DNA from: Xestospongia muta
Lineage: Eukaryota; Porifera; Demospongiae; Haplosclerida; Petrosiidae
DNA length: 64,000 nucleotides
NCBI GenBank assembly: GCA_963693285.1
Contig: OY848923.1
Location: 6,094,920-6,158,919 of the forward strand
Direction: 5' to 3'
Made by a program: the position numbers and the translations under genes. A model generated the notes under the pieces. The model was not told the DNA's origin and ran no database searches. It saw only the letters and a list, made by a program, of their open reading frames with translations. Below are positions 38,694 to 52,417 of the stretch, piece by piece. The number at the start of each line of letters is the position of its first letter. Position 1 is the stretch's first letter.

Positions 38694-40720
38694 AGAAAGA
38701 TATACAAATTATTGCAGAGTTAGTAGTGATTCAGATGATGATTCAGATATTAATGAGACCTGTAATTTAAGTGACTCCTAAAAATGGATGAACAAAAACA
38801 CAAAATAAACTCAGACATTGCTGATCCATACAGAGAGGTAAGTGATAATGTTATAGATCAAGATTTATACTTTGAGACTGTTCATTGTAAAATATGTTGA
38901 TAAACATATTAACAATATTACTAGTACATTTATTACAGCTTACTACAATACATGTATGTACTTTGTATGTATATAGTCAGGTAAGATTTGTGGTTGGTAA
39001 TATAAACTTATAGTATATATCTGTACGTTTTCTAACCACAGATCACACATACTAAGACCTGTATAGTTTGGTAGATAATTTAATGAAATAACCAAAAAAA
39101 AGAAAAAGATTTAATAGCAAGATTAAAATTGACAATTGTAGACTCTAACTTTAACAAACAATTCAATGTAGGTTCATGTGACATACTAAATAATAGTTTG
39201 ATATCAATTTCAAAAATTGACTAAATTGTCTATTTAAAACTTCTACCAATATTTCCTACTATACTATAGTGTCCTTAGTATAGAGATGTTACTACAGTAT
39301 AATTTAGTTTACTGTGACTGGTATAAATGTCCTTAATACACCTTAATATTCAATGTATATGTTGTTATTAACAAATCAATTATTGTACTATTTTGTAGTT
39401 GGAGATACTTAAAGTTGAACTAAAAGATGTCAATACAAAGTTTGTTTCCAGTGAGTTCTACAGAGACAAAGCTAAACTTCAAATAAAGTAAGCTATCATA
39501 TCTGACAAGTCATGTATCTTGTTTATTAAACTTACCATAGTAAACATGACAAGATGAGTACACTGTCCTTAATGTAGAAGTTACCATTGTCAATATAGAG
39601 GTTATATAATACATCTATTAAAGTATATATGTAGCGTTTGTAATTACATGTCAAAGCTTTAGATTTAGTTTATATAAGTATTGTAAATGTCTTTTAGTAG
39701 GTGTGTCCTAATAGTAGTTTGTATAGTGTATGGTTTACACTCTCTAAATGATTAATGGATGGATGGATTGATGGATGGATGGGAGGCAGCTTAAATACTT
39801 CTTTCATCTTTACCAGTTAATTCTGAAGAATTCTGTTGAACAACCTGCTACAGGTAGTGAAGAGGCTCACATGTCTGGGAAGAATCGTTACAAGAACATC
39901 ACTGCATGTATGTGTATTAACTAGTTATTAAGTAATATTAATACTTTGTTTTCTAGTTGATAGTACTCGAGTGCATTTGTCAGAAATAGATGGAGTTCTT
40001 AATTCAGACTACATCAATGCTAATCACATTAAAGTACATATAGTACATGTTATTATAATATATGTTATCTCTTTATATTAGGGTTATGATGATAGTAAGA
40101 GATATATAGCTACTCAAGGTAAGTGTCTTATATATAATATCTCTTAATATTGATATTGTATATATTATGTGTGTGTTGTTTAGGTCCTAAGATGGAGACA
40201 CACTGTGACTTCTGGAGAATGATATGGAAACAAAAGACAGGCACAGTTGTTATGTTAACTAACTTAGAGGAGGTATACAGTAATTACTGACTATCTCTTT
40301 CTTTTCCACCCACTCACACCTTCTCACATCTTTGTCCTACTTTAAATGTATTACATTATTATTATTGCTATAGTTGTCAGGTGAGTATTTAAAATAACAA
40401 GTATATATGCTATATAATATCATTTAATACTGACTATATATTTGTACAAGTGACTTGTGCTATTGATCATGTCACCTACAACTATATACTGTTTACATTG
40501 ACATTATTATACTTTCCTGTATATTTTACATGAAGCATAATAAAGAGATGAAAATTTCAAAATAAGTAAGTAATATCTATTAACCCTTTATGTACGAATT
40601 GACATTAGTACATGTTTTACAGGCTGTGTTTTTCCTTAGATTATTAATTATTTCCTTGAGTGTGGTGGTTCTGAGATGATTTTAGGTGACCTTAAGTAAA
40701 AGTACATAGAAAATATTTCA
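38694..40720 (+). pseudogene. RPTP pseudogene, unit C
   Basis: Surviving parts: leader exon 38694-38837 with MDEQKHKINS; an exon at 39399-39487 reading LEILKVELKDVNTKF that joins it in phase; D1 exons 39817-39907 (keeps KNRYKNITA), 39957-40033, 40082-40118 and 40184-40272; and a stub of D2 at 40640 ([17 protein letters not shown]) that stops at once. The ectodomain, membrane exon, WPD loop and P-loop are missing. The D1 pieces are still open, so loss here was by deletion more than by point mutation. Confidence 0.82.
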
Positions 40721-41190
40721 TGACAGCTGGATGACTAAATCACTACTTAAACCAATCAAGGTGTGCATAGATAGATGGATGAGTCAATGGATAAATGGAT
40801 GGATGGATGTTTTTACTCTACCTACAATAAATGTTTGTTTATTATCTCAACAGGTGAAAGTCAAGATCAGTGTTGTTCTCAGTGGAGCTGGATCACATTA
40901 TGTATAGCAAATCATTAATTGTATCATATATAACATTTTATCTTGTGTACCAGATGATGAGAATATATCAATACTATTATGGAAGATGACTGAAAGAAAC
41001 AAAAGGGATCACATAACTGACCAGCAGACACTCTTTTGAGTATATCTATAATAGTTAGTAATAGAGGAGTTCAAATATTTGAAATTGTTTTGTCAAAACA
41101 TTTTAAAATTAAGTCAGTGCAAGTACAAATCATTTATTCCATTGTCATTTTAGAACATTTGAATCAAAAAGCAAGTGTTACTAATAATTG

Positions 41191-41745
41191 TCAATCATCT
41201 TTCTCCCTGTAATAATCAAAGTGTTCATCCTGTTTCAGCCAATTCCTTATCTTCTCTCCAAGGTCTAAATTCTTTCCAAAAATGACACTTTCCACAGACT
41301 CTATGATAGTATGCCAGCTCACAGGAGAACACTGTGTTTGTATCCAATGCTTTATAATTTTGTCTAAATTTATAATGTCCTTGTCACTGTACTTCAATCC
41401 TTCCACAAAGGTATGACCAACACCAAGTGCAATAGCTAACTCTTTATACTTGTATGCATTTTCAGCCAAGAGTTCCACAACATGTCTATTGTCAGGTTTC
41501 TTGTTGAGTACTTTCTTAATGTCATTTCCTATAATAGAGAATACAATATAATATTACATAGTCAGACACTAGTGGAATATATTAGACTACAGTGGTTTGT
41601 TTGTATGTAGATTACATATGCACTTGACAATGTTTGTTCAAGGTAAGTACGGCTACAAATATAACTATTATTTAGGAAAGTATTAATTTACCTTTATTCG
41701 AGTCTTCTCTTTTAACACGTTTGCTACTAATCATTTCAGTATTAT
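41191..41745 (-). CDS. Alternative last exons of the unit D gene: linker + Death
   Basis: Exons 41745-41692 (DNTEMISSKRVKRED) and 41528-41191 (Death; LAIALGVGHTFVEGL, WHTIIESVES, stop TGA) have the same entry phase as the CARD pair of gene D. Joined after the exon at 42669-42595 they give a 3510-nt reading frame, 1169 residues, ending in Death instead of CARD. The linker exon is a near duplicate of the one at 42462-42409 that precedes CARD. The KRVKRED stretch resembles a basic nuclear localisation signal. Whether both ends are used is inferred from intact frames and splice sites. Confidence 0.72.
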
Positions 41746-41982
41746 CTATTAGAAGTATGAGTTTAATGTACTAATGTTATCAAAATAAGAATAGTATCAT
41801 TGTAATTTACAAAGTTATTATTAAGTATCTACATATAACATTCTGTAAAAGTTAATAAGTTCTATAAGTTTGTTGTAAAGGAAAATAGCATAATAAAACA
41901 ATTATATTGTTAACATAATATTAATAAGATAATAATGTGGTTTGTGTGTGTACTATAACAAAGTATAAAATAAAGAAAACAT

Positions 41983-44900
41983 TTATAACTTAGCTTTAAT
42001 ACTGTTAGCAATATCTTTTAGTCTCTGGTCATCTTGTTTTAACAGTACATTACAAATCTTAGTAAGATATTGCTCAGGTTTCCTATGAGCTTGTAATTGA
42101 TTGTACAACTCATGGACTACTTTGCTAGCTTTCTGATAATTAGATCCACTTTCTATAGTCATTGACTGCAGTACACTTTGTCCTATTAGCCTCTTAGAGA
42201 AAAGACTATCAGTAATTTCATTTAGACTTGAGGCAAAAGTGTTACTGAGATCAGAAATGTGAGTGCGAAATATTTCTGATGGGTCAGACTCTTCTTCAAT
42301 TGCTGTGGAATGGAGAAAACAATGCCTTTCAAATGTTATTAAGTAGGAAATATGAAAGCAGAGTCATGGTACGTTCATAACACATGATTAGTTAAATTTG
42401 ATACTTACTATGTTCAGAGTCTTCTCTTTTAACACGTTTGCTACTACTCATCTCAGCATTATCTAATAGAAGTATAATGAGTTTAATGTACTAATGTTAT
42501 CAAAATAAGAAATAGTATCATTATAGTTTACAAAGTTATCATTAACTACCTACATCTATGATCTAGACAATAAATATTACTACTAACAACCTACCAGTGA
42601 CTTCCTTTCGCTTGAAAGTTTTACTTGCTTGTCTTGATGTTGAGGGTGTGGTCAGTTCTTCATTGTCATCTGTAGGTAAATAAACATATATCTAATTAGT
42701 GCAGTTGTATTTAACTAAAATACAATTGCTCATTAATATACAATGTGTAATCAAATTAAATTACTGGATTAGTTAATGCTGTGTGTACATGAATATAATT
42801 ATAAAATCTTCATAATAATATTATGAAGGTAACGATTGATGCTGCAAAGAACTGAATTTTTGTTAAGTTTGAAAATAGGAAAGTTGGCATAAACTATAGA
42901 GTTGCTCAAAGATGTTTTCCTAAGTCACAGAACTCATTTGTCACACACATTGCAAACCAGTTGTAGTAAGAGAAATTATATTCATTGGTTGCTTCACAAC
43001 ATTTTCCACTTGGCCCACACAGCATGGAAGGTATTCCTAAAATTGCTTTGGGCCATATACTAGATATATATAATGGTATGTTTTTTAGATAATTTATTCT
43101 ATTATTGCATGCGACTTTTGAGACCAACAAATCACATTAAGTAACCACTGAAGCACATTTCATAACATAACAAGTGACGTTTCAAGAAAATCATGAACAC
43201 TTTTAAGACATATTTCATGCACAATATAGTATATATCACATAAGAAATTCTAAAAGATTTCACAAATATATCATCTATCCTCTGGTCATCTTGTTTTAAC
43301 AATGACTAATCTAATAGTTGTCTCTAGTAGTTAATTTACTGTGATTTTATATTCAGTTGTAAATGATAACACAAGCTATGTACTAGTATAGTAGAAAATT
43401 AAAACCTTGTGTGTCCAGTATTAAATTGTCTTGGTCAACAAGTACAGATGACATCATGGTACTTGTTGTTCTATCAGTATTGTGTTCCTGTGACACAATC
43501 TGCCCTGTAGTAATTGAGTATAATGATGTAGAATGAATAGAGTCTTACAGAGAGATCGTACAATGTTGATCTTTTGTCCTTTCTCCATTGTTCCAAATAT
43601 TGACTTAATACCTTTTAAAGTAATGCTATATTGAATTACTGGAACAGTACTGCTACTGGGAGTAGCAGATATTGTCACCAAACATGAAGGAAACTGTGGA
43701 GAAATACTTGCTCCATAAATGTCAACAACTCTTTGACTAATCTATAAATAAATTCATAATAACACAAAAATTAGGATACATCAATGTTGTGTACCCTAGT
43801 AGGTTGTAAATGTGGACAAAGAGTCCACCCTTGAAAAGAATGTTCTTGTTCTTCTCCAAAGATTAGCTCAATATATCCATTCTCCTCCTCAAATTGAAAG
43901 AATATGTTGATGTCTTTTTCAGCATTTGGAAGTGAAGTGTGTATATACTGTTAAAAATATTATTAAATCAATTATTGACTATAGACCCATTACTTTTAGG
44001 AGAGCATCAAGATGTTGAGCTACCATGAACTTCATAAGCCATTCAGTTTGATGTTTAACTTCATAGACTACTTGACCAACATATAGGTTGATTGGAGATT
44101 GTCTTGAGGGCTCACCTATAATAAAAAACATTATAACATTACATGTAGCATAATCATATTTACTATACCTTTACCTGTATATGTCATTTCAGATTCCAAT
44201 ATCATTTGTTTTTCTGATCTCAAAATAAATTGAGTGTCAGTATTAGCTAGAACTGGTTCATCAACTATATCTGTCATCTCCTGGTCATCACAATACCCAA
44301 GCAGCCATTTTATTGGTCTCAAGACAGCTTTAACGATTGCCTTCAAGGAAAAGTCAGAGAGCATAACACTACCGTATTGAGCTCCAGGGTAGAACTCTCC
44401 TCCTTGTTCTAGCTTGAACTGGTAGGGTAGTACAGGTTGATAGAGATCAGCTGTAACAAAACTGAGGTAACTAGTGTGTTCTTGTGTCTCTAAAGACACA
44501 CAATGTTGAATGGATAACTGGACAGGTTGAAGAAGGGTTCTGGAAACAGAAATAGCATAAACAGCACTGACCAGTGATGTACCAGAAGGAAACTCAAATT
44601 TTCCCCCTACAATTGCTGCAATAGATACTTCACATATTTCTCCAGGAGGTATAGTTCCATGAGGTACATTAATCCTCACACCATACTCCTCCCAATTTAA
44701 TAACTGAGTGTGTTCTCCTTGTATAAAGAACAGTGTTTTACCAGCTATACGAACACCAGTACCATCAAGATGCTCTAGTTGATCTAGTATATAAGATATA
44801 TTAATATAACAATAACATAGCTCTAACATACCAAGAGAAGGAACAAGATAATTGAACTGACATTCAACATCTTTGGTAGTCACTGAACCACCTATATCAG

Positions 44901-46633
44901 TGGGTATAACAGATACTTGTGTACTGTCTTTTCCTTTTTCTTCAATTGATAAATCAGTTTGTTTTAGCTCTTGTAAACCTAAAAATAATATAGACAGTAA
45001 TACATAGTAATGTTCAGTGATGATTTTATAAATTGTTTAAGTAATACAGTAAATATGAAAAATTTATTGCAAAAATATGTCCTCTAATTATGAGTATTTT
45101 CTAGAAAATTACATTTACAATTACAAATTAATTATTATAATAATGAATAGTGTTATAGTAAAGATTATGTCCAATAGTATGAGTAGCTACAGTTTAGATT
45201 ACATGTAAAAATGAAAGGCACTAAAGTGCCGAACCTCGCTGTAGTTTCTAAGTTATTTATAAATTCTATGCCAGCTTAGGCCCAGCTATGATGTTGTTAT
45301 TGCAAGAAAATTTATTAACATTCCAGAAGGTGTGGTTATAAAATGGCAAGCTTTGTCATTCTGTATATGCTCATTAATTGTTGCTTGATTTCTAGCTTTG
45401 TCATGTTTGTGAAGCAGTAACTGAATAAGTGATAGTATCATTCAATTCCCAAGCAAGATTAAGTGCTACTTTCGTGATGAAAAGTTTCTCTGAGTCTTTA
45501 CATGACCCTTTAAAATCTATCAATATTTCATATACAAAATTTATTGTAACTTGAAGATGAAACCTTCTTTGGAAACGTCCCGTGGTACAAATATAAATTG
45601 ATATATTATCTATTAGTAGCAGTCCTTTCAGTGCTTGGAGACGTTTCCTGAATGCGTTACTTCGCTCCAAGTCCACAAAACATTTTTCAGAACTTTTCTA
45701 ACGATTACTTCGACCAACGGCCTTCTGTCTTGCTGATCCGTATTCCTCTGAGATTGTTTACAACATACTAAAAAATCTCCACGTTAAGTTTTTTACTTTT
45801 CGAGAAACGGCACTTGACCTCTGCAGCCTGAAAAAATCTATCAATATTTCATATACAAAATATATTGTAACTTGAAGATGAAACCTTCTTTGGAAACGTC
45901 CCGTGGTACAAATATAAATCAATATATTATCTATTAGTAGCAGTCTTTTCAGTGCTTGGAGACGTTTCCTGAATGCGTTACTTCGCTCCAAGTCCACAAA
46001 ACATTTTTCAGAACTTTTCTAACGATTACTTCGACCAACGGCCTTCTGTCTTGCTGATCCATATTCCTCTAAGATTGTTTACAACATACTAAAAAATCTC
46101 CACGTTAAGTTTTTTACTTTTCGAGAAACGGCACTTGACCTCTGCAGCCTGAAAAAATCTATCAATATTTCATATACAAAATTTATTGTAACTTGAAGAT
46201 GAAACCTTCTTTGGAAACGTCCCGTGGTACAAATATAAATCAATATATTATCTATTAGTAGCAGTCTTTTCAGTGCTTGGAGACGTTTCCTGAATGCGTT
46301 ACTTCGCTCCAAGTCCACAAAACATTTTTCAGAACTTTTCTAACGATTACTTCGACCAACGGCCTTCTGTCTTGCTGATCCGTATTCCTTTGAGATTGTT
46401 TACAACATACTAAAAAATCTCCACGTTAAGTTTTTTACTTTTCGAGAAACAGCACTTGACCTCTGCAGCCTGAAAATTCTTTTGCGAGTTTTAAGCTTCT
46501 GTTTTCCTTGACGATGTTCTTGACACTACTGTTGTAAAGTCCACATGCTTTTCTATTCATTGCTAAACGTTGGTAGCTGCTAATGCTTCGGTTGCCAAGT
46601 TATAGCAGTTCAAAAAAAACAACTCTGGTAACA

Positions 46634-46676
<43 letters not shown>

Positions 46677-49600
46677 ACTACAGTACCCTCGCTATGCGCC
46701 CATGCACAGCGAGGTTAATTATAGCAATAAAAGCTATAGTATGTAGCTCTCTTTTATATAGATACAAAAGTAATGCTTTATTTTTCATGGTTGAAGTTAA
46801 CCATGTGAAACATTCTGAAATTTCTAAACTAAACTAGTTACATAGGGTAGATCAAACTACGAAAAGTTTTGGTATAATAAGGAAATGTAATGAGCTACTT
46901 ATCCATTAATTCACCTATTCATTCATCTGTTTACCTTCCATTGATCCATCCATCATTAGCACATGTAACTTCAATATAGCTCTTACCAGGAATGACATGT
47001 TTTATGTCAAGATGAAGTAGAGCGTCTTCAAGTTGTGTCAATGTACCTCCTTTTAGAGACCATTCCTCTAACAAGTACTTCATTTGTTCTGTAGAGTCTC
47101 CTTTATTTTTGATATCAGTCAGTACAGACTGATCTATATTAAGTTGAAGACCCAGTTGTTCCCAATACTCTTGTACTGGTTGTAGAACAACAGCCAGTTT
47201 GGGAAGATAACTGATAACATCTGATGTGATAAGTAAAATAAAGTAATCAACTGTTAATTATAATAATAACTAGTACCTGTAGTCTTTTGAGAACTCCTAA
47301 GTGAGAGTTGTTGATGACTGGTTACCTTGAGTTGTTGTAGTGCATCTTCTTTTTCTTTCAAGACAGTGAGTAGTCTACGGTTTAGTTGAGATATAAAGCT
47401 ATCCTTTGCTTGTATTAGATCATGTAGTTGCTGTAAGTCATGATGATCACTGGTAGTTGAGACTATAGTATAATGAAATGATTGAATTAACACAATAACA
47501 ACATTCATCCATCAATCTGTCAATACATCTGTCCATTCATCCATACACTATCCATGTGTCTATCCATTGACCCTATATACATACATGTACATACATACAC
47601 GTGTACACTCACTCTGTTGATCAGATTGTAGTGTTGTTATGATCTCATCCTTCTTTTGAAGTTCAGCTATATAGCGGTCATTCTCTTGTACTATAGTGAA
47701 GTAAGTAACAACACTTAGTGAAATATAGTTTGTTTGTTCAATACATGAACAGGTACATGAATTGACTATCCTTTGTTTTGTCCATTTATTTATTTAATCA
47801 TTCATCCATTCCTTCATTCATTTATCCATCCTTTAATTCCATGTATCCTTCTGTAAAACTATCCATCCATCCTTTCATTCATCTGGTCATCCTTTCATTA
47901 GACCATACATGGCATTCATCTATCCATCCATCCATCCTACCTTGTTCAGATTCTAGTTCTAGTAGTCTCTCTTGAAGACTCTTTATGTTTTGTTGAGCAA
48001 CTAAGAGATCATGTAGAAGAGTTCCATTATCACCTTGGGCACCACCTTCTTCCTTGTTTTTTGGTTGCAATGTTTCTGGATCCAAGTCAATCCCCTCCTT
48101 CCTACCTTGCTTTCCATTATTAAATCTCTCTATATCTTTGATGACTCCAGAAGGATCTGTTAGTCCATTTGAGTCTAGTACAAACCCTACTGACCATTGA
48201 CCATCATTGAGGACTATATGAGAGAACACAACAGTACTAATGTCAGTATACAATCTAGTACTACTATAATAAGACTATACATTACCTATACTTACATGAT
48301 GTACATGTAATAGTAACTAAACATATAAACAATACTACACATGTAGTCACAAATGTATACTCATAATGTTAGTAATACTACCAGTTTGATGTAGACTGGA
48401 CTGAATGTACACACAATAAAAGAAATATTAGTGGTTATCATTAAATGAGTACTTACTACATCAAATATCTATAACATATGGGAGTTAAATATATGTGGTC
48501 ATTAGGTAATACGTTTCTATTTCTATATATTCAACAGAACTATTATAACTATATGTGTATATACATGTATGTAGTTATTATCATATATAATATCAAGTTG
48601 ATATTGACCACACCTACTAACAGTACTATAGAGGTATAATTCAAAGGAGAAGGTCATAATTTGTAATATAATACCATATGATAATAACCTCTACCACACC
48701 CCCTTAATAACCTATACAATATCCATTGTGTCTTATGTTACATGTAGTCAATGTAATATCTATATTATGTGTGTGTTGACTTATTTACCTAGTTCAAACA
48801 ACATTGTTATATTGGGCTCTGTGATAGGTGCGCCTTGAAACTGTCTTTGGCCTCCTATAACTATTAACCATATACAATATGGTCCCATGATAAATGTTGA
48901 TAGAGAGTGGGCATATCTCTCAGTGATAGAGTCAGGTAGATTAATCTGTAGTATGTAGAGACACAAATATTATTACATCATTTATATGTGTATACAGATT
49001 GGATATATATATTACAGTAATAGTTATTGGTATGATATTAAACTGATAATTACTTGGTAACTTGTTACAAGAAATGTAAATCATCACAAATGGTAACTCA
49101 CAAAGTAATATAATTATAATATTATTTTCATTTATATTACCATTTATACAGTATCTTATTCTAGAATGTTCTACTCAGTCTGTTTGCTCTGTTTAAGGTA
49201 TTTTTCATGTTCCATGGTAAAAACAATACAATGATGAGCTAAATTGTACCAAATCACTTTAGATATATACTCTATAACATTTAAATAAAAGTAGCATTTT
49301 TAGTGAGCACTGATACATACTAATAAACAGGTCATAACTGTGGTTCAAACGAACCCACCTACGTAAGTCCAAAATATTCTAAGGTCATCTTGTTAATTTT
49401 ATAATCACTAGTTTAAGTAGACTATAATTTTATACAAAGGTGATAATTATAATAACAATAAAGATAACAACATATTATAGTATATCAGTAGTAAATCGAT
49501 ATGATTAATATACTTCTAAATATATGGACAGTTACATGTACTACCTTAGTAACTATAATTGTACAATAATTTAGAGGTAATATGGTATATTATCAATGAC

Positions 49601-52417
49601 ATACCTTTGTCCATGACTTCTTATTAATATCCAGTATCCAACAGTCATTTGTTGTTTTGGTTGTATTATCTAATCCACCTATTATTACTAGTATAGGTGA
49701 TATTGATCCAGTGATAATTCTGGCAGCATGACCGTCTCTTTCCTTTGGCCACTGTACTACTAGGTCAGGTTTAGCTATAGTCTGCCAGTGCTAGATAGAC
49801 AAATGAACTCAACTAACACTCATTATATAACATGTTATCAGTTAGTGTATGAATGATAATATAACTTACCACTGTATGGTTGATGATATTCAGTATATAG
49901 AGTGCATTAGATGCAGTGCCTTCAACTGTACCACCAAAGATGATTGCTCTTGTATTGTTTACTGCTTCCATAACAAAGCCAGCATTAGGTGGCATACACT
50001 GTCCAATAATCTCAGGTATGATCCATTGACCTAAAAGGAGAACACACTCATCATTATACTTGTATCATAATAGTAGTTGATAATCCATCATGACACAATG
50101 ATCAGTAAAATATATTATTACTACCTAGCAGTACATGTCAGGTAGTCTTATATTTGTTTGACCATTTGGAATCTCTCTATATGATTATATATTATATATG
50201 TCCACTTAGGAAATTTAATTATTATTGTATGTGACTTTCAAGAACAACAAATGAAAAAACCACATTCTATAACCACACACACATATAGCAACCAATGAAT
50301 TTCACTAACCAGTTCTACTACAATGGGTACTACTGATAACACTCACTAACTTGCTTCATTGCCTAACATTCTATAGCTATAGTTGTCCATAGATACTGCT
50401 GTTAATTATATGTTCATTGTAGCTCTAGTCAATATTTCACTGTGAAGTCAGTATCTTACAAAACACTTAAATGATTTTAAATTAAAATCTTGTATTAATT
50501 ATAACAACAATCACATTTCTCTTTATATGTATTCTAATATTTAATAAACTTGAGTTACAGAGCCAATCTATCAAACTTAGTAATGACCTTTAATAATTAC
50601 TGAATTATAAACTACAATATAATGTTATGATAATAGAATATACTACTATATTATTATTTTAATTTATATGTACTACAATTATATAATGTTAGTACTTAAT
50701 ATAACTACTACAGAGAACATATAATAATACATCATATAATAATTACATGTAGTGACACTGACTGTAATAAGTGATATCTGATAGTATAATATGATATATT
50801 AATGTTATTACCTGTTGTAAGGTCATAGATATTTTGTTCATTAGTAGATATAGTACCGTCATGATACTGATAATATTGAGCTTGTGGTAATTGTATAGAG
50901 GGTAGGGATCCACCACCTCCAATAATTAACAGACAATGATGTCCTGCTTGTTCACTTGACATAATACCACCATTGCCTCTCTTCATCACTGTTATACTGT
51001 CATCAGTAGGTTGTAGTTGGGTCCAGGTGAGGGTAGAAATATCTAATTCATTGAGACTGTTATGGTACCTGATCCTACCATGAGGACACCAACCACCAAA
51101 ATGATAAATTTTGTCATTTATTAAAGTACATAGGCACCCATAAACCCCTAGAGGGGGATTGCCATTGGTTGGTCTAGAGTTCCATATACCAGAGGTAATG
51201 TTGAACATTGCAATCTGTGATGTTAATCTATTCTTCTCATCATTATTGTGTACAAAAGGTACATCATTCCCACCCCACAGATACAGGTTATCTCCTATCA
51301 CTTGAGTGCTATGTTCAATTCTTCCATTAAGTTTGTATTGTCCTATAGAGAATGACATGTACCATATCTTGAGATCAGGTTATAGTATAAGGTAATATAC
51401 CTACAGTATGTCATCACATCTACTATAAGACTTGTACAAAGGTTATACTATACTCTGTCCGAGTTGAGTTGAGCCCTTTATTTAAAAAAGGTGTGTTATG
51501 CATGGAATGTAAGGTGAGGTATTTTATCATCTACTTTATCCACTTCGCACTGAAGTACATTTTAATGTTATTCATTACTTTTTCACGTGAATGTCATGTG
51601 AAAACACCATGTGTTCATTAAGATGCCAAAGGGGAAGAGACTGAGGTCGCAAACAAAGGAGGTTGTTGCGAATGTCTATGAGTATTTCGAGGAAATCCAC
51701 AGGTGTCCACGTACTCAAGGATCTCTTAAAGAACTGCTGATGCCACAGGAGTTTCATGTGCCAGCATCAAGAAGCTACAGAAAATGAAATTGAGGCTGTT
51801 TGTTAAAAGGTTCTTTTCAGAACCACGGTGGCTTTATAGCTGCCTTAAATCGCAGAAGACAATATCTGATTATTATTTTCATAGTAATAATTATTATAAT
51901 AGAACATCTGCTCATAATTATGATTACAACTGTAATTTTGAATTACCACGTGATTTTTCCAGGTGAAAAATGTTATTCGAAGGTGTGGAACTTGAGGTAT
52001 GACGAAAGTATGCCATTGAAAATGTATGGAGTTTAGAGTTTGCTACTTTCTCGTAGCACTAGAGAGCCAAATGTTATATATATATATAGCGCATTTGCAA
52101 GCTGAATGGATTGGTGCAAGTTTCATGCGGATAGCAAGTAAAACGGCAAAGTTATTTACGTGTCTGGGTAGCTCAACTCAACTCGGACAGAGTATAATTA
52201 TATACTTGACATATACTTCACAAACCTAACCCTCATATTCTACTATATATTATGATACATGTAGTCCATATATTATACTAGTCTCACTAGTTAGACACTC
52301 ACTGTAGAGAAAGAGGATCTAGTTAGTGAGACTACATAATACCTACAAGTGTACATATTGTACTACTACTAATTAAGGTAGTACATGACATCTAGTAACA
52401 TTACCTGAATTAGCCAT
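41983..52417 (-). CDS. Kelch-coil-Death-ZU5-UPA-CARD protein (unit D)
   Basis: Seventeen exons (52417-52405, 51342-50812, 50030-49870, 49790-49605, 48945-48789, 48213-47941, 47690-47613, 47462-47277, 47220-46987, 44978-44832, 44783-44175, 44115-43994, 43947-43795, 43741-43549, 42669-42595, 42462-42409, 42302-41983) total 3492 nt, 1163 residues. The start gives MANSG. Kelch 1-349, coil to 528, Death 529-606, ZU5 from 656, UPA 859-1014, basic linker, and a CARD-like end 1058-1163 (CNVLLKQDDQRL). The ZU5 end reads SDFSLKAIV followed by a basic amphipathic stretch (KAVLRPIKWLLGY) shared with the left-edge copy. The 2-kb intron 46986-44979 carries a repeat-rich insertion, and the first intron carries a TIR element. 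Activity is inferred as for its paralogues. Confidence 0.87.
45231..46716. mobile_element. Repeat-rich insertion with short inverted ends
   Basis: The segment interrupts the Death-to-linker intron of gene D and has no counterpart in units B, C or E. It begins AACCTCGCTGT and ends ACAGCGAGGTT, an 11-bp perfect inverted pair. It contains three tandem units of about 321 bp, a (CA)n run at 46634-46671 and a second CCTCGCTATGCGC motif near the right end. No target-site duplication was resolved, and the class is unknown. Confidence 0.6.
45510..46475. repeat. 321-bp tandem repeat, 3 copies
   Basis: Highly similar units repeat with a 321-bp period. Each carries a minus-strand open frame starting MDLERSNAFRKRLQALK, at 45676, 45997 and 46318. 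321 is divisible by three, so frame is kept between units. The peptide is not a family I recognise. Low divergence suggests recent amplification or conversion. Confidence 0.88.
51451..52194. mobile_element. TIR transposon (744 bp) with decayed transposase start
   Basis: Ends TACTCTGTCCGAGTTGAG and its complement form inverted repeats of about 24 bp. TA flanks both sides, and units A and C have the empty site (TATACTAATTATAT or similar). A plus-strand frame at 51623-51790 starts MPKGKRLRSQTKEVVANVY and then stops. It looks like the helix-turn-helix start of a DNA-transposon protein, which is an inference from its basic N-terminus and NVYEYF pattern. It sits in the first intron of gene D. Confidence 0.78.

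Noticed and set aside
43400..43470. Possible extra exon between UPA and linker in gene D
   Set aside because: Both candidate acceptors give an immediate in-frame stop from the required phase.
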